Below are positions 21,322-32,614 of a DNA stretch of 64,000 nucleotides, piece by piece. Below the pieces are notes generated by a model that was not told the DNA's origin, ran no database searches, and saw nothing but the letters and a program-made list of their open reading frames with translations. The first letter of the stretch is position 1. Each line of letters starts with the position of its first letter. Origin of the DNA: Linum tenue (lineage: Eukaryota > Streptophyta > Magnoliopsida > Malpighiales > Linaceae); assembly GCA_946122785.1 (NCBI GenBank), contig CAMGYJ010000010.1:32839608-32903607 (forward strand), written 5' to 3'. The position numbers and the translations under genes were made by a program.

Positions 21322-21722
21322 GGTTTAGGCTAGAGTACGCCCGGGCATACGTTAGGCTGCCGTACGCCCGTTTGAGTTTTGCTATTTAGATCATGAATTA
21401 ACCGGAGTTTTAGGCATGATACTATACCCTAACCACTAATGGATAAACCCCAGTCCCTAGTTTTCTAACCCAAATCATGAGATTCGTTTAATCTTGAAAT
21501 GAAAATCAACAATAATTTCGACGAATCAAAACCGTTGATTTTCATTTCAAGATTAAATGAATATTATGCTTTGGGTTAGTGAATTGCGGATTGGAGTTTA
21601 CCCATTAGGGGGTTAGGGTATAATATCATGCCCCAAACTCCGGTTAATTCATTGTCTAAATAGCAAAACTCAATGAGCGTACGGTAGGCTAGGGTACGTC
21701 CGGGCGTAAGCTAGCCTTTGCC
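21322..21722. mobile_element. TA-flanked fold-back element, GCTAG-end type, double core
   Basis: Ends GGTTTAGGCTAGAGTACGCC and (minus strand) GGCAAAGGCTAGCTTACGCC mirror each other inside TA runs. The two arms are inverted copies of each other for most of the length, so the core appears twice in opposite orientations (about 21412-21450 and 21607-21640: GGGTTAGGGTATAATATCAT then GCCCCAAACTCC). They meet around 21510-21550 at AATCAACAATAATTTCGACG. Noncoding. Confidence 0.75.
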
Positions 21723-21739
21723 ATATATATATATATATA

Positions 21740-22140
21740 GTGCCTTCTTCGGTACCCCGGGTGAAATTCGGGGTACCGCATACCTTGAGTATGAAAACGT
21801 TATTTAGACCTCGAATTAGCAAGATTTTTGGGTATGATATTATAACATAATCCTTAATTAGTGAACCCTAGGTCTTAATTATCTAAATCATAAACTATAA
21901 ACGCTAAGATGATGCATTGATTTTTTTGCCTATATTTGGACGAATCATAACCGCGATTATTGTTTCTAATTAAATTGATCTTGGGGTATAAGATTTAGAG
22001 AATTAAGACCTAGATTTTGATCTTTAAGGGTTAGAGTAAAGTATTATATCTGAAAGATCATTCAATTCAAGTCCTGGATAGTGTTTTTTTACTCAAGGTA
22101 TGCGGTACTCGGGATTTCACCCTGGGTACCGTAGAACTCA

Positions 22141-22142
<2 letters not shown>
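21740..22142. mobile_element. TA-flanked fold-back element, GGTACC-end type (copy 1)
   Basis: The left end GTGCCTTCTTCGGTACCCCG and the tract CCGCATACCTTGAGTA are mirrored at the right by TACTCAAGGTATGCGG and the GGGTACCGTAGAACTCACC end. TA runs lie on both sides. The arms are diverged inverted copies. A weaker version of the family core (GGTTAGAGTAAAGTATTATA, CTGGATAG) is visible near 22029-22080. Copies 2 and 3 are at 27766 and 28198. Noncoding. Confidence 0.75.
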
Positions 22143-22200
<58 letters not shown>

Positions 22201-22299
22201 TTCAGGCTAGCGTACACCTGGTGTATGGCGTACGCCTGTGTTCACGCCTATTAATTAATTATTAATACAATTACAAATAGTTTAATTAATAATAAATAT

Positions 22300-24160
22300 A
22301 ATAAAGATTATACCCATTCATTAATTCATTAATTGTTGTATACGTTTTAGTCCCATATCAATTTTTATCGTACATTTTGATCAAATCAATCATTTAACTA
22401 CTACTTATATAAATTATAGTACCCTTTTCTCCCAATCATAACTTTAGAACACCTTAACTTTAAAATTATCTACACTTGCTCGTTCCTTTTCAATTTACGA
22501 CTCATCTACCGTTTTATCTTCATTAATCTCATCTCTTTCGTCTTCTTCATTAGAATTCAGAGGTGAGAGAGTGATTTCTCTTTTCCAATCATATGGTCCT
22601 TTATCTCCCCCGATTCAGATAAGCTCGCCATCGATGAGACAATCCCCATTCGCCACATCCCCTTCTCTTTCCCAATCCTCTGTTCCTTTATCTCCCCCGA
22701 TTTTTCCCTCCTATAATTTTAGTTGGATAATAAAAAAAATTCCGTCACTATGAAGGGATTCTTCACATTATTTTTTATCATAATTAAATTAAACATGGTA
22801 AGTTTTTTTGGTGATTCTCGATATTCTTTTTAGTACGGAAAAAGTTCTCGTAACTAATATGTCGTGAGTTGAATTCTTTTTTTATAGTGTGTATGCCCTG
22901 CTATAGTTCTTCTACCTCACTTTTATGTACGCAATCCACATGCTCCTGCTCATTTTAGTTTTGTTCCATTGACCACTGTTGAATGAGGATTAGAGCGTAG
23001 TCAAATGATAGAGTCACTTTATGAGGACATGTGTACTCAAAGCAGTCCACAAGAAAATTACAAAGTTAGTTGGCGAGTTATATATGAACTAACTCACGGA
23101 CTACTAACCTAATAGGCTATTGGTTCACACTTTCAGGTCGTCTTGTGATGCAAACACAAGATACACCAACAGAATATAGCTCATCAGATTGTACAACCGA
23201 ATATAACTCATCAACATAGCATAATTTGAATCTTCGATCTTCTTCCTATCTCTCACCATGAAAATTTTACTCCTATAAGCTAATATAGCATATGATATCA
23301 CTATACAAAACTACTAGACGACATACAGTTACCAAAGACTTTGACTTCCATCACTAATAACTATATTAAAGGGGGGATGGTGGAGGAGCCCCGCGGTGTT
23401 CAACACTACATTACCACCACTTCTCACAAACACTTTTCAACGATGTCACAATACTACTTTAAGTGGCAGGGTTAACCCCTAAAAACACATTTGTTAAATA
23501 TTTTAACAGTCACATTAGTTTGTCTAACCTTTTAGGTTTAGGTTAATTAATCTTTAACCATACTTGTTAAGCATAAACAAAACAAGCTATGTAACAATGT
23601 GATAAGAGTTGGTTGAACCATTAAGGTCACATCCAAAGTAAAAGTATCTTAAGTCACGCAGTTAGTTTGCCGATAATGTCTGTGGAGAAGTGGATGTAAT
23701 GTCAAGTATCAAAGCCACGTTCAATGGTATTGGTACTCATTTAAGAGTTGGTTCTACATGGTACTCTGTTTTTCAGATTAGCTCTAAAACTCGAGATTCT
23801 TAATTCGAAACAACAGGTAAGCGAAGAAGGCTACATCGATTGTGTATTGTTGTATGACAAGTGGGTATAACAAAGAGAACATAAGTCTTCACATATTTAG
23901 ATCTCAAATATTACTCAAAGTCGACCGATAAGCTCATTACAAGTACCCAAAACCCAACTCGCTATCTTATTCCTTGCCAGTTACACTACCGTATGCTTCT
24001 TCTGATCCACATAGTAAAACCCAGAGCCCAACACAACCCAAAATACAGAATCAATGACCAACAAATCTGCCACGGGCAAAGTGAGGATTCCAAGTTCAAA
24101 GGACTAAAAAAATGTCAAACAAAATAACAATATGCCAAAATATTATATATGAGTTATTAT
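22300..24160. other. Interior of the 5.5-kb element, left part
   Basis: AT-rich DNA after the terminal repeat. A CT-rich stretch at 22480-22690 includes a 60-codon proline- and serine-rich frame (22571-22753) that looks like 5' leader sequence rather than a protein. I see no recognisable domain in the rest. Confidence 0.4.
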
Positions 24161-25575
24161 GGCTAAATTACACGTTTCGTCACTCAAATTACATAAATCT
24201 TTCAAGTTTGCCACCCAAATTAGTTTTCTTTCTTATTCACCACTAACTTTACTAATCGTTTCACCATTAGTCACCGCCCGTTAGTCTCCGTTAAACTCCG
24301 TTAAATCCGTTAGTATTTTGATGATGTGGCAAACAGACTGCTGACTAGACAGTTAACATGTCAAATTAAAAAGAAATTAAAAAAAGACCAACATTAGACA
24401 GAGGAGTGGCCCACAACCCCACCTTCCCCTTCCTCATCTTTTTCGCCTTTCCCATCTTAATTATTAACCATGCTCACTAATTAAAGAACTTGAAAGTGGA
24501 AATGAATACGAAGAGAAAGAGCGAGAGAATTTAAAGCAGTTCTTTGAGTTGTTATTGTTTCTTTCGATTTTGATCCAGCAAATCTAAAGCCATATCTTTG
24601 AGCTGTTCTTGCTTCAGTCCCCTGCTCTTTGATAATAGTGGGAGTTGTGGTGGTCGGAAGAGCAGCAGTAGCTCTAGTTGCAGCAGCGTCAGCGTCGGGG
24701 AAGAGAAAGATAAAGGTTTCAACCGCCGATCTGCCCTTCTTCCTCTATGGATCTCTCTCCCAACGACCAATCTACCCTTCTTCCTCTCCGGATCCCTCTC
24801 CCAACCTCTGAATCCTCAAAGGGAAACCTCCAACCTGGGATTCATTGCTGCTCTATTGTTCTGCGTGAAGATGGGGAACATTGCTTTTGGATGGGGTTTT
24901 TCAGATTAGGGTTATCCGTAAAATCCCCAATTTGTTATTAGGGTTTATGGTGCATTTGGATGGGTTTTTGTGGCGGTAGATAAGGATTTGGAAGGGTGCA
25001 AGTGCGAAGGAGAGATAAGGGAGGGAGGGAGAGAGACCGGGAACGTTGCTTTCGTTTGCTAGTCGGTAGCTGGTGAATGAGACCGAGAACGTTGCTTTCG
25101 ATTGCTAGTTGGTAGCTGGTGAATGCAATAGATTTCTCCCCGCTCTGCTTTGTTTCAGAGCCACCGACGATATCCCCGTGTTATGGTGGAGGCGGACTGG
25201 TGCAGCTGCAACCTGGACGGAGGAAGGCGGCGATCGTTGTTCCTGTTGGAGCTGGTTGTGCGAAGAGGAAGGAGGAGAAAGTCTGCGGTGGTGTTTTTTT
25301 TTTTGTAAAAAACAATGGTGTGAGGTGGATTTGAGGAGATAATGAGGTGTAATAGTTTTTTATTTTTTATAATTGACATGTCATTAAATTAAAAGTCCAG
25401 TCAACAATTCTGTTTGCCATGTCATCAAAAAACTAACGGAGGTAACGGAGATTAACGACCGGTGACGAATGGTGAAACGATTCGTAATCTTAGTGGCGGA
25501 TAAGAAAGAAAAGTAATTTGAGTGGCAAACTTGCAATATTTATGTAATTTGAATGACCAAATATGTAATTTAGTC
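24161..25575. mobile_element. Pack-MULE-like element, perfect 10-bp target duplication
   Basis: Terminal repeats GGCTAAATTACACGTTT (left) and GACTAAATTACATATTTGG (right, minus strand) extend about 200 bp inward, including matched ACTCAAATTACATAAAT and GTTTCACCATT. Identical GAGTTATTAT copies flank the element (24151-24160 and 25576-25585), a length typical of Mutator-like elements. Between the arms is a GC-rich block (about 24590-25340) with exon-like composition. I cannot assign it to a protein family. No transposase. Confidence 0.85.
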
Positions 25576-25991
25576 GAGTTATTATCTTCAAAGTACACGA
25601 CACTTTTTGAGATCAATCAAGTCACTCAAAATAGCGTATTAGATAAAAAGTGTTTACTCAAATCTCATTCTAATTAAATAACAAGACCGTAAGTCACAAA
25701 GTCATCACTAATATTTTTATGTAGTTTAATGAACTCGTTTTAGCATAAAACTCATTCACCACTAAGGCACTAACATTACAGGCTAGAAGAGTTAAAACAA
25801 GATGAATCATCTAATCAAGTAATTTGACTTCCTAGAGTCTTCCAAACCACGAAACAGTTAAGCATCATATGATTGATTCACTAAATCATGATGTCCAAAA
25901 GCATCATATGATTGATTACATTTAACATTAATGTGGGAGCCATATAATAAAATAATGAATTAAAAAAATTGTGGAAGCCATATAAAACAAC

Positions 25992-26665
25992 TGGATGGCT
26001 AAACCTCGCCCTAGTTTTACTATTATCGCCCTAATTAAAAACATACTATACTAAATTGTCCTTCATTAACTAAACGAAACCGCCACTAAAATCCCTAATT
26101 CTCCTCCATCTTTGTCGAACTAGAGCGGCCAAACAATCCTCCGTCGGCATGAACTATGGGCTCCAAACGACCTCCGCTACCGACCACGTTAATAGTCCAA
26201 CTATCCTTATTCCTCAAGCGGCAAGCCATCCCTTTTCTTAATCTTTCAGTCTTCGTAGGAGAAATAATCATCCATCCATCCACCATCCTCTTAGCTTGAC
26301 TATCCCATCCCCGACAACTCTGTCTAAAATATTGTAAATGGCTTTGTGAAAGACAAATTCTCTTCCCCAGTAAATGCATGTTTTAGTTTCATTACCAGTC
26401 CATGCACAAAAATAGGGTTCTACGTCGTTCTGTCTCAGGACTATGCTTCGTCGAGAATGGTGCTTTGACGTTAGTCGCCTTTTTTATGGCAGGCGGAGGT
26501 GGGTAGTGGTGGCCGCAACAGGCAATGGTGGCGACGGGGCCGGATAGTCGTGGCGGTTATTGTGAATTAGTCCTTTTTTGGGTAAAATGTATTTGTTAGA
26601 ATAAAAAAGGAAGGACAAAGAGGTAAAATCTTAATTTTAAGTTAGGGCGATAATTAGCAACCCCC
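25992..26665. mobile_element. Mutator-like inverted-repeat element with captured GC-rich DNA
   Basis: The left arm (GCTAAACCTCGCCCTAGTTT, then ATTATCGCCCTAATTAAAA) is mirrored at the right by TGCTAATTATCGCCCTAACT on the minus strand. Flanks TAAAACAAC and TAAAACAAA resemble a 9-bp target duplication with one mismatch. A minus-strand frame (26379-26095) fills the centre but has no recognised domain. Ends are approximate. Confidence 0.55.
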
Positions 26666-27400
26666 TAAAACAAACCTACTATGCTGTAACTGGCCTTCGA
26701 TCTCCTGTCCTACAAGAGTCCAAACCAATGCGCTATCAACTCTTATTTGTTTCAACTTTGGCAATGGCATAATTATTATGGTTAGTTAGTTCATTAAATT
26801 TCAGGGCGCTCAACTGCACAAGCTTCGCCCTTGTTACCAGAAACCCAAATCTGGCTATTCTTCCCCAAACCCATAAATCGAACAGGCCCAGAAATCGAAC
26901 CGGTCAAAAAAAAAAATTCATTCATCGGCGGCGGGGAGAGGGGGTGGTTGAAGAGGTCGACAGCGATTAGGAGAGGATTTTGAGTAGGAGAATGCAGGGG
27001 AAGAATGGTGTCGGGCAAGAGAACTAGCGGGCAGATGGAAGAGCAAAGCTTGATTGATCGTCGTCCGGTCTCTGACACCCTCGATTTTTCATACCAGTCG
27101 ACGACATTGGAGCATGTCCGAAGCGCCGTTTCGACTTCCCTGCCAGCGGGTCCAATCCGAAACGCCCTGCTGCTTCTTGACCGGAGCTGGATTCGCCGCC
27201 AGAAGCTCCTTCTATCGTTCCACTACGATCAACCAAATGTTTTCTCATCTTCACCCAAAACTAAATTAAAAGATATATGTTGGGACTCGACAGAGATTCT
27301 GCAAACTATCACTGCCGGCGAGAGATACGACCGGTTGAGGGAACTATAAGTTTTTTTTTTTTTTAAACAGTGGGAAGGATAAGAAGGCAAACGACGTGTT
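26666..27400. other. GC-rich block inside the 5.5-kb element
   Basis: Exon-like composition with open frames on both strands: 26794-27078 (-) and 27005-27349 (+, 114 codons). Neither matches a family I know. The plus-strand frame contains RNALLLLDRSWIRRQKLLLS and then stops near the right terminal repeat. By position it is probably captured host DNA. Confidence 0.35.
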
Positions 27401-27733
27401 TTAAGGTTGGGTGTTTTAAGAAATTGAAGTTGTATATAATTATAAAGTTTGGGTGTTTTAAGTTTATAATTTGGAAAAAAGATACTATAATATATATGAC
27501 TGTCAGTTAAGGGATTGATATGAGGAGAATGTATGATAAAATTTATATGGGACTAAAACGTGAACAACCATTAATGAAGGGATATAATTGCAATTGTATT
27601 TATTATTAATAATTACCTTAATTATAATTAAATTAAAAACAATTAATAATTAATTTATAGGTGTGAACGCAGGCGTACACCGTACACCTGGTATACGCTA
27701 GCCTTTGCCACAAACACACACACACACACACAT

Positions 27734-27765
<32 letters not shown>

Positions 27766-28176
27766 GGTGCCTTCTACGGTACCCTGGGTGAAATCCGGGG
27801 TACCGAATATCTTGAGTATGAAAATGCTATATAGACCTCGAATTAGCAGGATTTTTGGACATGATTCTATACCCTAACCCTTAATGAGTGAACCTTAGGT
27901 CCTAATTAACTAAATCATAAATTATAAACGCTAAGATGGTGCATTGATTTTTTTTCTATATTTGGACGAATCATAATCATTGATTATTGTTTCTAATTAA
28001 ATTGATCTTGAGGTATAAGGTTTAGAGAATTAAGACCTAGATTTTGATCTTTAAGGGTTAGAGTATAATATCATGTCCGAAAGATTAGTCTATTCAAGTT
28101 CTGGATATCATTTTCTTACTCAAGGTATGCGGTACCCTGAATTTCACTCTGGGTAAAATCAATTCAAGTTCCTACC
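27766..28176. mobile_element. TA-flanked fold-back element, GGTACC-end type (copy 2)
   Basis: It begins GGTGCCTTCTACGGTACCC and runs parallel to the element at 21740 through most of its length. It lies between a CA/TA run and a TA run. The right end is rearranged: after TTTCACTCTGGGTA it continues AAAATCAATTCAAGTTC instead of the expected terminal sequence. Noncoding. Confidence 0.7.
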
Positions 28177-28197
28177 ATGTATATATATATATATATA

Positions 28198-28555
28198 GGG
28201 AGTTCTAGGGTACCCAGGGTGAAATCCGGGGCACCGCATACCTTGAGTAAGAAAACGGTATCTAGAACTTGAATTGACTGATCTTTCGGACATGATATTA
28301 TACTCTAACCCTTAAAGATCAAAATCTAGGTCTTAATTCTCTAAATGTTATACCCCAAGATCAATTTAATTAGAAACAATAATCGACGATTATGATTCGT
28401 CCAAATATAGGCAAAAAAATCAATGCACCATCTTAGGGTTTATAGTTTATGTTTAGATAATTAGGACCTAGGGTTCACTCATTAAGGGGTTAGGGCATAG
28501 TATCATGCCCAAAAATCCTGCTAATTTGAGGTCTAGATAGCTTTTAGAAGGCACC
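28198..28555. mobile_element. TA-flanked fold-back element, GGTACC-end type (copy 3, inverted)
   Basis: This copy is in the opposite orientation to copy 2. It starts GGGAGTTCTAGGGTACCCAG and ends in TTTTAGAAGGCACC, between TA runs. The family core is clear at about 28488-28545 (GGTTAGGGCATAGTATCATG, CCCAAAAATCC, TCTAGATAG). Noncoding. Confidence 0.7.
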
Positions 28556-28570
28556 ATATATATATATATA

Positions 28571-30018
28571 GGTGGCTACTTCGGTGCACTCACTTTTTTC
28601 TATAATACATCAAATTTTGAACTTTAATTAATACTCTCAATCTAATATGATGATATGATATAGAATCATAACAAATCAATCCATTACCCTAACCCCCTTA
28701 ACCTTCAATTTTGAATCCCAATCCAAAATCCCAAATTGTAAACCTAAACCCTAACCCTAAATCCCTAAATCCTTCGAATTAAAGTTAATTTTGAATGATT
28801 TTTTTTCAAATTCATGTGCTGCTTGTTCATAATATCATAAGCAACAATTGATACCATTTTGACATGAATTGCATGGTCAGCAATGCAGTTAAAAGCGCGA
28901 TTCTACCTAGAAGCGGAAAATGGGTAAAATCGTAAAACGTAGAATCAAAGCGTAAAAGCGTAAGTTTTTTATGCACCCTCTAAAATAGCTAAATTATGTT
29001 AAGTACAACATATAGTATGTAAAATGTGAGTGTGTAGATTTTAGATAAGTGAATAACTACATGAAATTCATAATTAAAATGTAATATCTAACACATAAAC
29101 TAATTTGTGTTGACTCAAAAGTAAAGAAAACTCATAACATCTTAATAATAAGCTCATAAACGTAGATCGTAACCCGTAAACAAGCTTGAGAATCCAAATT
29201 CTCATAAGGTGGTTTGAGTTTACATAATTACATACGTTCAATTACCCATAAACTTTTATCGTAACCCAGGTAAGAGCCACAGATGAAGATTAAGGGAGAA
29301 GACTGATAGAAGTTCAGCGACTGTTGAGAATACCATTAGGTATCTTTTCAACCTAATCTGAAGCCCCTATCTCGACACTAGTTGTAGAACGAGTGATGAA
29401 TCATGTTTTCCTTTTTTTTTGTTGATATGTCTCCAAAATTACATCATTTTGGGCCAATTAGCACATTTTTATGAGATGATCAAAATAGTATAAAAACGCT
29501 TCAGAATCGCGATTTTACCGATTTTAAGCGATTTTACCCATGTTTTTACCAATTTTTGTGACTAAGCGACTTTAGGTAGAAACTGAAACATTTTGGTGGC
29601 CTGAATACGTAAAAACGTAAGTTTTTACGTTTTAATGCACGATTTTGACTGCACTGATGGTCAGAATGACAAGTATGAGGCGGGTGCACTCACATAATCA
29701 TCATTATGAGCATGCGATTTATGTCAAAACGGTATCAATTGTTGTTTATGATAAAAAAAATCATTTACGACTTACTTTAATTTTTAGGATTTAGGATTTA
29801 GAGGTTTAGGGTTAGGGTTTAGGTTTACAGTTTGAGATTTTGCATTGGGATTCCAAATTGAAGGTTAAAGGGTTAGGGTAATAGATTGATTTGTGATGAT
29901 TCTATGTCATATCATCATATTAGATTGAGAGTACTAATTAAAGTTCAAAATTCGATGTATTATGGACACTTTTAAAGATGAGTGCACCCAAAAAAGTGAG
30001 TGCACCGAAGTAGCCACC
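28571..30018. mobile_element. TA-flanked inverted-repeat element with a nested hAT insertion
   Basis: Perfect 29-bp terminal repeats (28571-28599 and 29990-30018) begin GGTGGCTACTTCGGTGCACT. The arms remain similar for about 300 bp. TA runs flank both sides. The arms contain telomere-like CCCTAAACCCTAACCCTAA words at about 28747, mirrored near 29810. A hAT element (28881-29656) has landed in the middle. Noncoding. Confidence 0.8.
28881..29656. mobile_element. Nonautonomous hAT element nested in the element at 28571
   Basis: Ends CAATGCAGTTAAAAGCG and (minus strand) CAGTGCAGTCAAAATCG are flanked by perfect 8-bp copies of ATGGTCAG (28873-28880 and 29657-29664). The interior repeats words such as AAAATCGTAAAACG and GATTTTACC. 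It is the same family as 18950-19788. No coding capacity. Confidence 0.88.
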
Positions 30019-30324
30019 ACATATATATATTAATGACCATGTTAGTTTGTCATTCACGTTGCTGGAGAATTGAAGAGTATGTTATGGTTGATTGGTAGTT
30101 CATTTACAATTATATATATATGTGTGTTGTAAGTATGGGTTGTGTAGAGTCAGAGAGACACAAAAAGAATAGAAAAGAAACAAGTCTCTGTCGTGTGTAA
30201 GACAAGAGCCAAATGAATAAGGCCTTTGTTTGTTTGAGTATGTTTTCTAAATTGAGTGATTAAACACCAAATTGTTTCCTTTGTCTTGATCCAAAATTAC
30301 CATTACTTCCGCTAATACCCAACA
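30019..30324 (+). repeat. Left LTR of old Copia element, second part
   Basis: The sequence resumes in the TA run and matches the right LTR from ATTAATGACCATGTTAG to CGCTAATACCCAA. The primer-binding site follows at 30329. Confidence 0.85.
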
Positions 30325-30403
30325 AATTCGGTATCAGAGCTAATACCCTTCTATCCTCTCAAAATTCCCAACTTTCTAGCCTACACAACTTTCTCAAAAA
30401 TCC

Positions 30404-32614
30404 ATGGCAACAATTTTCTCAAACACCATGTTTGCTACCTCTTCTAATCAAATCTCCATTTTCGATGAAGAATTGTACGAGTACTGGAGTGCCCAAATGG
30501 AGCCTATTTTCATCTCTCAAGATCTGTGGGATATAGTCCAAGATGGCTATGAAGATCCACAAGAAGTAGATGAAGATTCCAAGAAACGGCAGACAAGCGA
30601 CAAATGAGTACAAGGAGAATGACAGCGCCTTGAGAATTATTCAGCAAGCAGTGAGCAAATCCATTTACCCAAGAATCTACGGCATCAAAAAGGCCAAAGT
30701 AGCTTGGGATGTCTTGCGAGAACAATTTCAAGGTTTAGAAAAATCAATCTCTATTAGGCGTCAAAGCTTATGGTGTCAATTCGACAACTTGATGATGAAG
30801 GAAACCGACACCATCAAAGACTTCCATTCACGTGTGGCAGAGACAGTCAACCAGATCAAAGCAACTGGTGACGTCATGGAAGAAAGGAAGGTCGTGGAGA
30901 GAATTCTCTGGAGCCTATCATCAAAATTCGAACATATAGTTGTTGTCATAGAAGAAACCAAAGATTTGGCAAACTTATCAATGAGCGAGTTGATGGGCTC
31001 ACTTGTAGCACACGAGCCACGAATGAGCTGCTTCACCAAACCGCCATTGGAGCAAGCTTTGCATTCAAAAGTCAACATGATGGAAAGTAAATATGCCAAA
31101 TCGGAGCAAGGTCGGAGAGGGGGAAACTCACAAGGAAGAGGAAGATCCAATTACAGAGGAAACAACCGACACAATTATCAACAACAAAAATCGGGCTACA
31201 CCGGCTTGAGTTGCATAATTTGCAAAAAAGCGGGTCATGCTACGAAAGACTGCAGATTCAAGTGCACCAAGTGCTGAATTCAAAACCACTCACAAAGAGA
31301 TAGCTGGTTTCAAAACAAGCAAGAAGAAGGCGAGTCAAGCGGCACCAAAAATGAAGAAAGCAATATGGTGGCCTTATCATGCTTGAATGGTGAGCAAAAA
31401 TCACAGCTTCCCTGGATGGTGGATAGTGGTTGCACTAACCACATGACCGGAGATCTGGAGTCCTTCACCGACATTGATGACAAATACTGCTCTCAAGTCA
31501 AATTGGGAGACGGAAATAAGCTAAAAGTGGAAGGAAAAGACACAGTGGTTGTATGCACAAAAGAAGGTAACAAAACTCGCATACGAGACGTTTTGTATGT
31601 TCTGGAGCTAACTCTCAATCTACTTAGCATGGGATAACTGATGCTGAAAAATTACAAGCTATTGTTTGATAATGGGGTGTGCGAGATTATCAACAAAGCT
31701 GACAACTTCATGGTGGCCAAAGTCTCGATGACTTCCAACATAATTTTCTCTCTTTCTATGTCACAAAATGGTGAAGTAGCATTCAAGAGTGAAAATCTAG
31801 ATAAATCCTTACTATGGCATCTCAGATACGGTCATCTCAACTTCAAAGGCCTCAAATTGCTGAGGCAGAAAAATATGGTGGCGGGACTTTTCCAGATCAA
31901 CAGAGAATACAAGATCTGTGAATGATGCATATATGGCAAAATGCATCGTTTACCATTTTCAAAAACATATTGGAGAGCAAAAGCGCCACTGCAGTTGGTA
32001 CATGCAGACATATGCGGTCCAACGCGAACACAATCGCTCAGCAGCAAAAGATATTTTCTAATATTTGTAGATGACTTCACCAGAATGATGTGGGTATTCT
32101 TTCCGGATCAAAAGTCAAAAGCTTTTTCCAAGTTCTTTCAATTCCTAGCAGTAGCTGAGAAGGAAAGCGGCTATCAAATCAAAACTCTCCGAACAGACCA
32201 TGGAGGAGAATTTATTTATACTCCATTCATGGAAAATTTCCGCAACAACAGAATCAAAAGGCAACTGACGGGTCCGTTACACACCACAACAAAATGGCTT
32301 GGCAGAACGAAAAAACCGCACGATTGTGGAGATGGCAAGAAGCATGCTCAAAGCAAAAAAGCTTCCCAATAACTTGTGGGCAGAAGCGGTCAATACGACG
32401 ATTTACATCATCAACTGATCATCAACCAAAGCAGTTCAGAACAAGACATTGATACATGCGTGGCACCGCAGGAGGCCACAGGTTAATCACCTCAAAGTCT
32501 TTGGGTGCATAGCTTATGAACATATCTCTACCCCAAACCGAGACAAGTTTGAACAGAAGGGAGAGAAACTAATCTTCACTGGCTATACTGATGAATCCAA
32601 AGGCTATCATCTTT
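30404..32614 (+). pseudogene. Old Copia gag, protease and integrase remnants
   Basis: The start is at ATG 30404 with a gag of the UBN2 type. A frameshift near 30600 moves the reading to the frame seen at 30570-31277, which ends in a zinc knuckle (CIICKKAGHATKDC). A stop at 31275 precedes the protease segment with WMVDSGCTNHMTG (active site DSG, about 31415). Then come the integrase zinc-binding part (HLRYGHLNF) and the catalytic core with LVHADICGP, FVDDFTR and TDHGGEF. Stops at about 31635, 31923 and 32370 and lost frames make it non-functional. At 32614 it is cut by a solo LTR and resumes at 35077 (codons for GYHL before and YNPV after). Confidence 0.85.

Larger units (their letters stand above)
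22199..27709. mobile_element. 5.5-kb TA-flanked element with about 300-bp terminal repeats
   Basis: The left end GGTTCAGGCTAGCGTACACC is mirrored on the minus strand at the right by GGCAAAGGCTAGCGTATACC. Similarity continues inward for about 300 bp (TTAATTAATTATTAAT, then ACGTTTTAGTCCCATAT). The left flank is a 56-bp TA run (22143-22198) and the right flank a CA/TA run (27710-27765). The ends match the small elements at 15667 and 21322, so this is the largest member of that family. Inside are two Mutator-like insertions (24161-25575 and about 25992-26665) and a GC-rich block at about 26790-27350. No transposase motif is found. Confidence 0.7.

Noticed and set aside
28740..28780. Interstitial telomere repeat (CCCTAAACCCTAACCCTAA)
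   Set aside because: It is only a few units, is mirrored in the other arm of the inverted-repeat element, and is part of that element.
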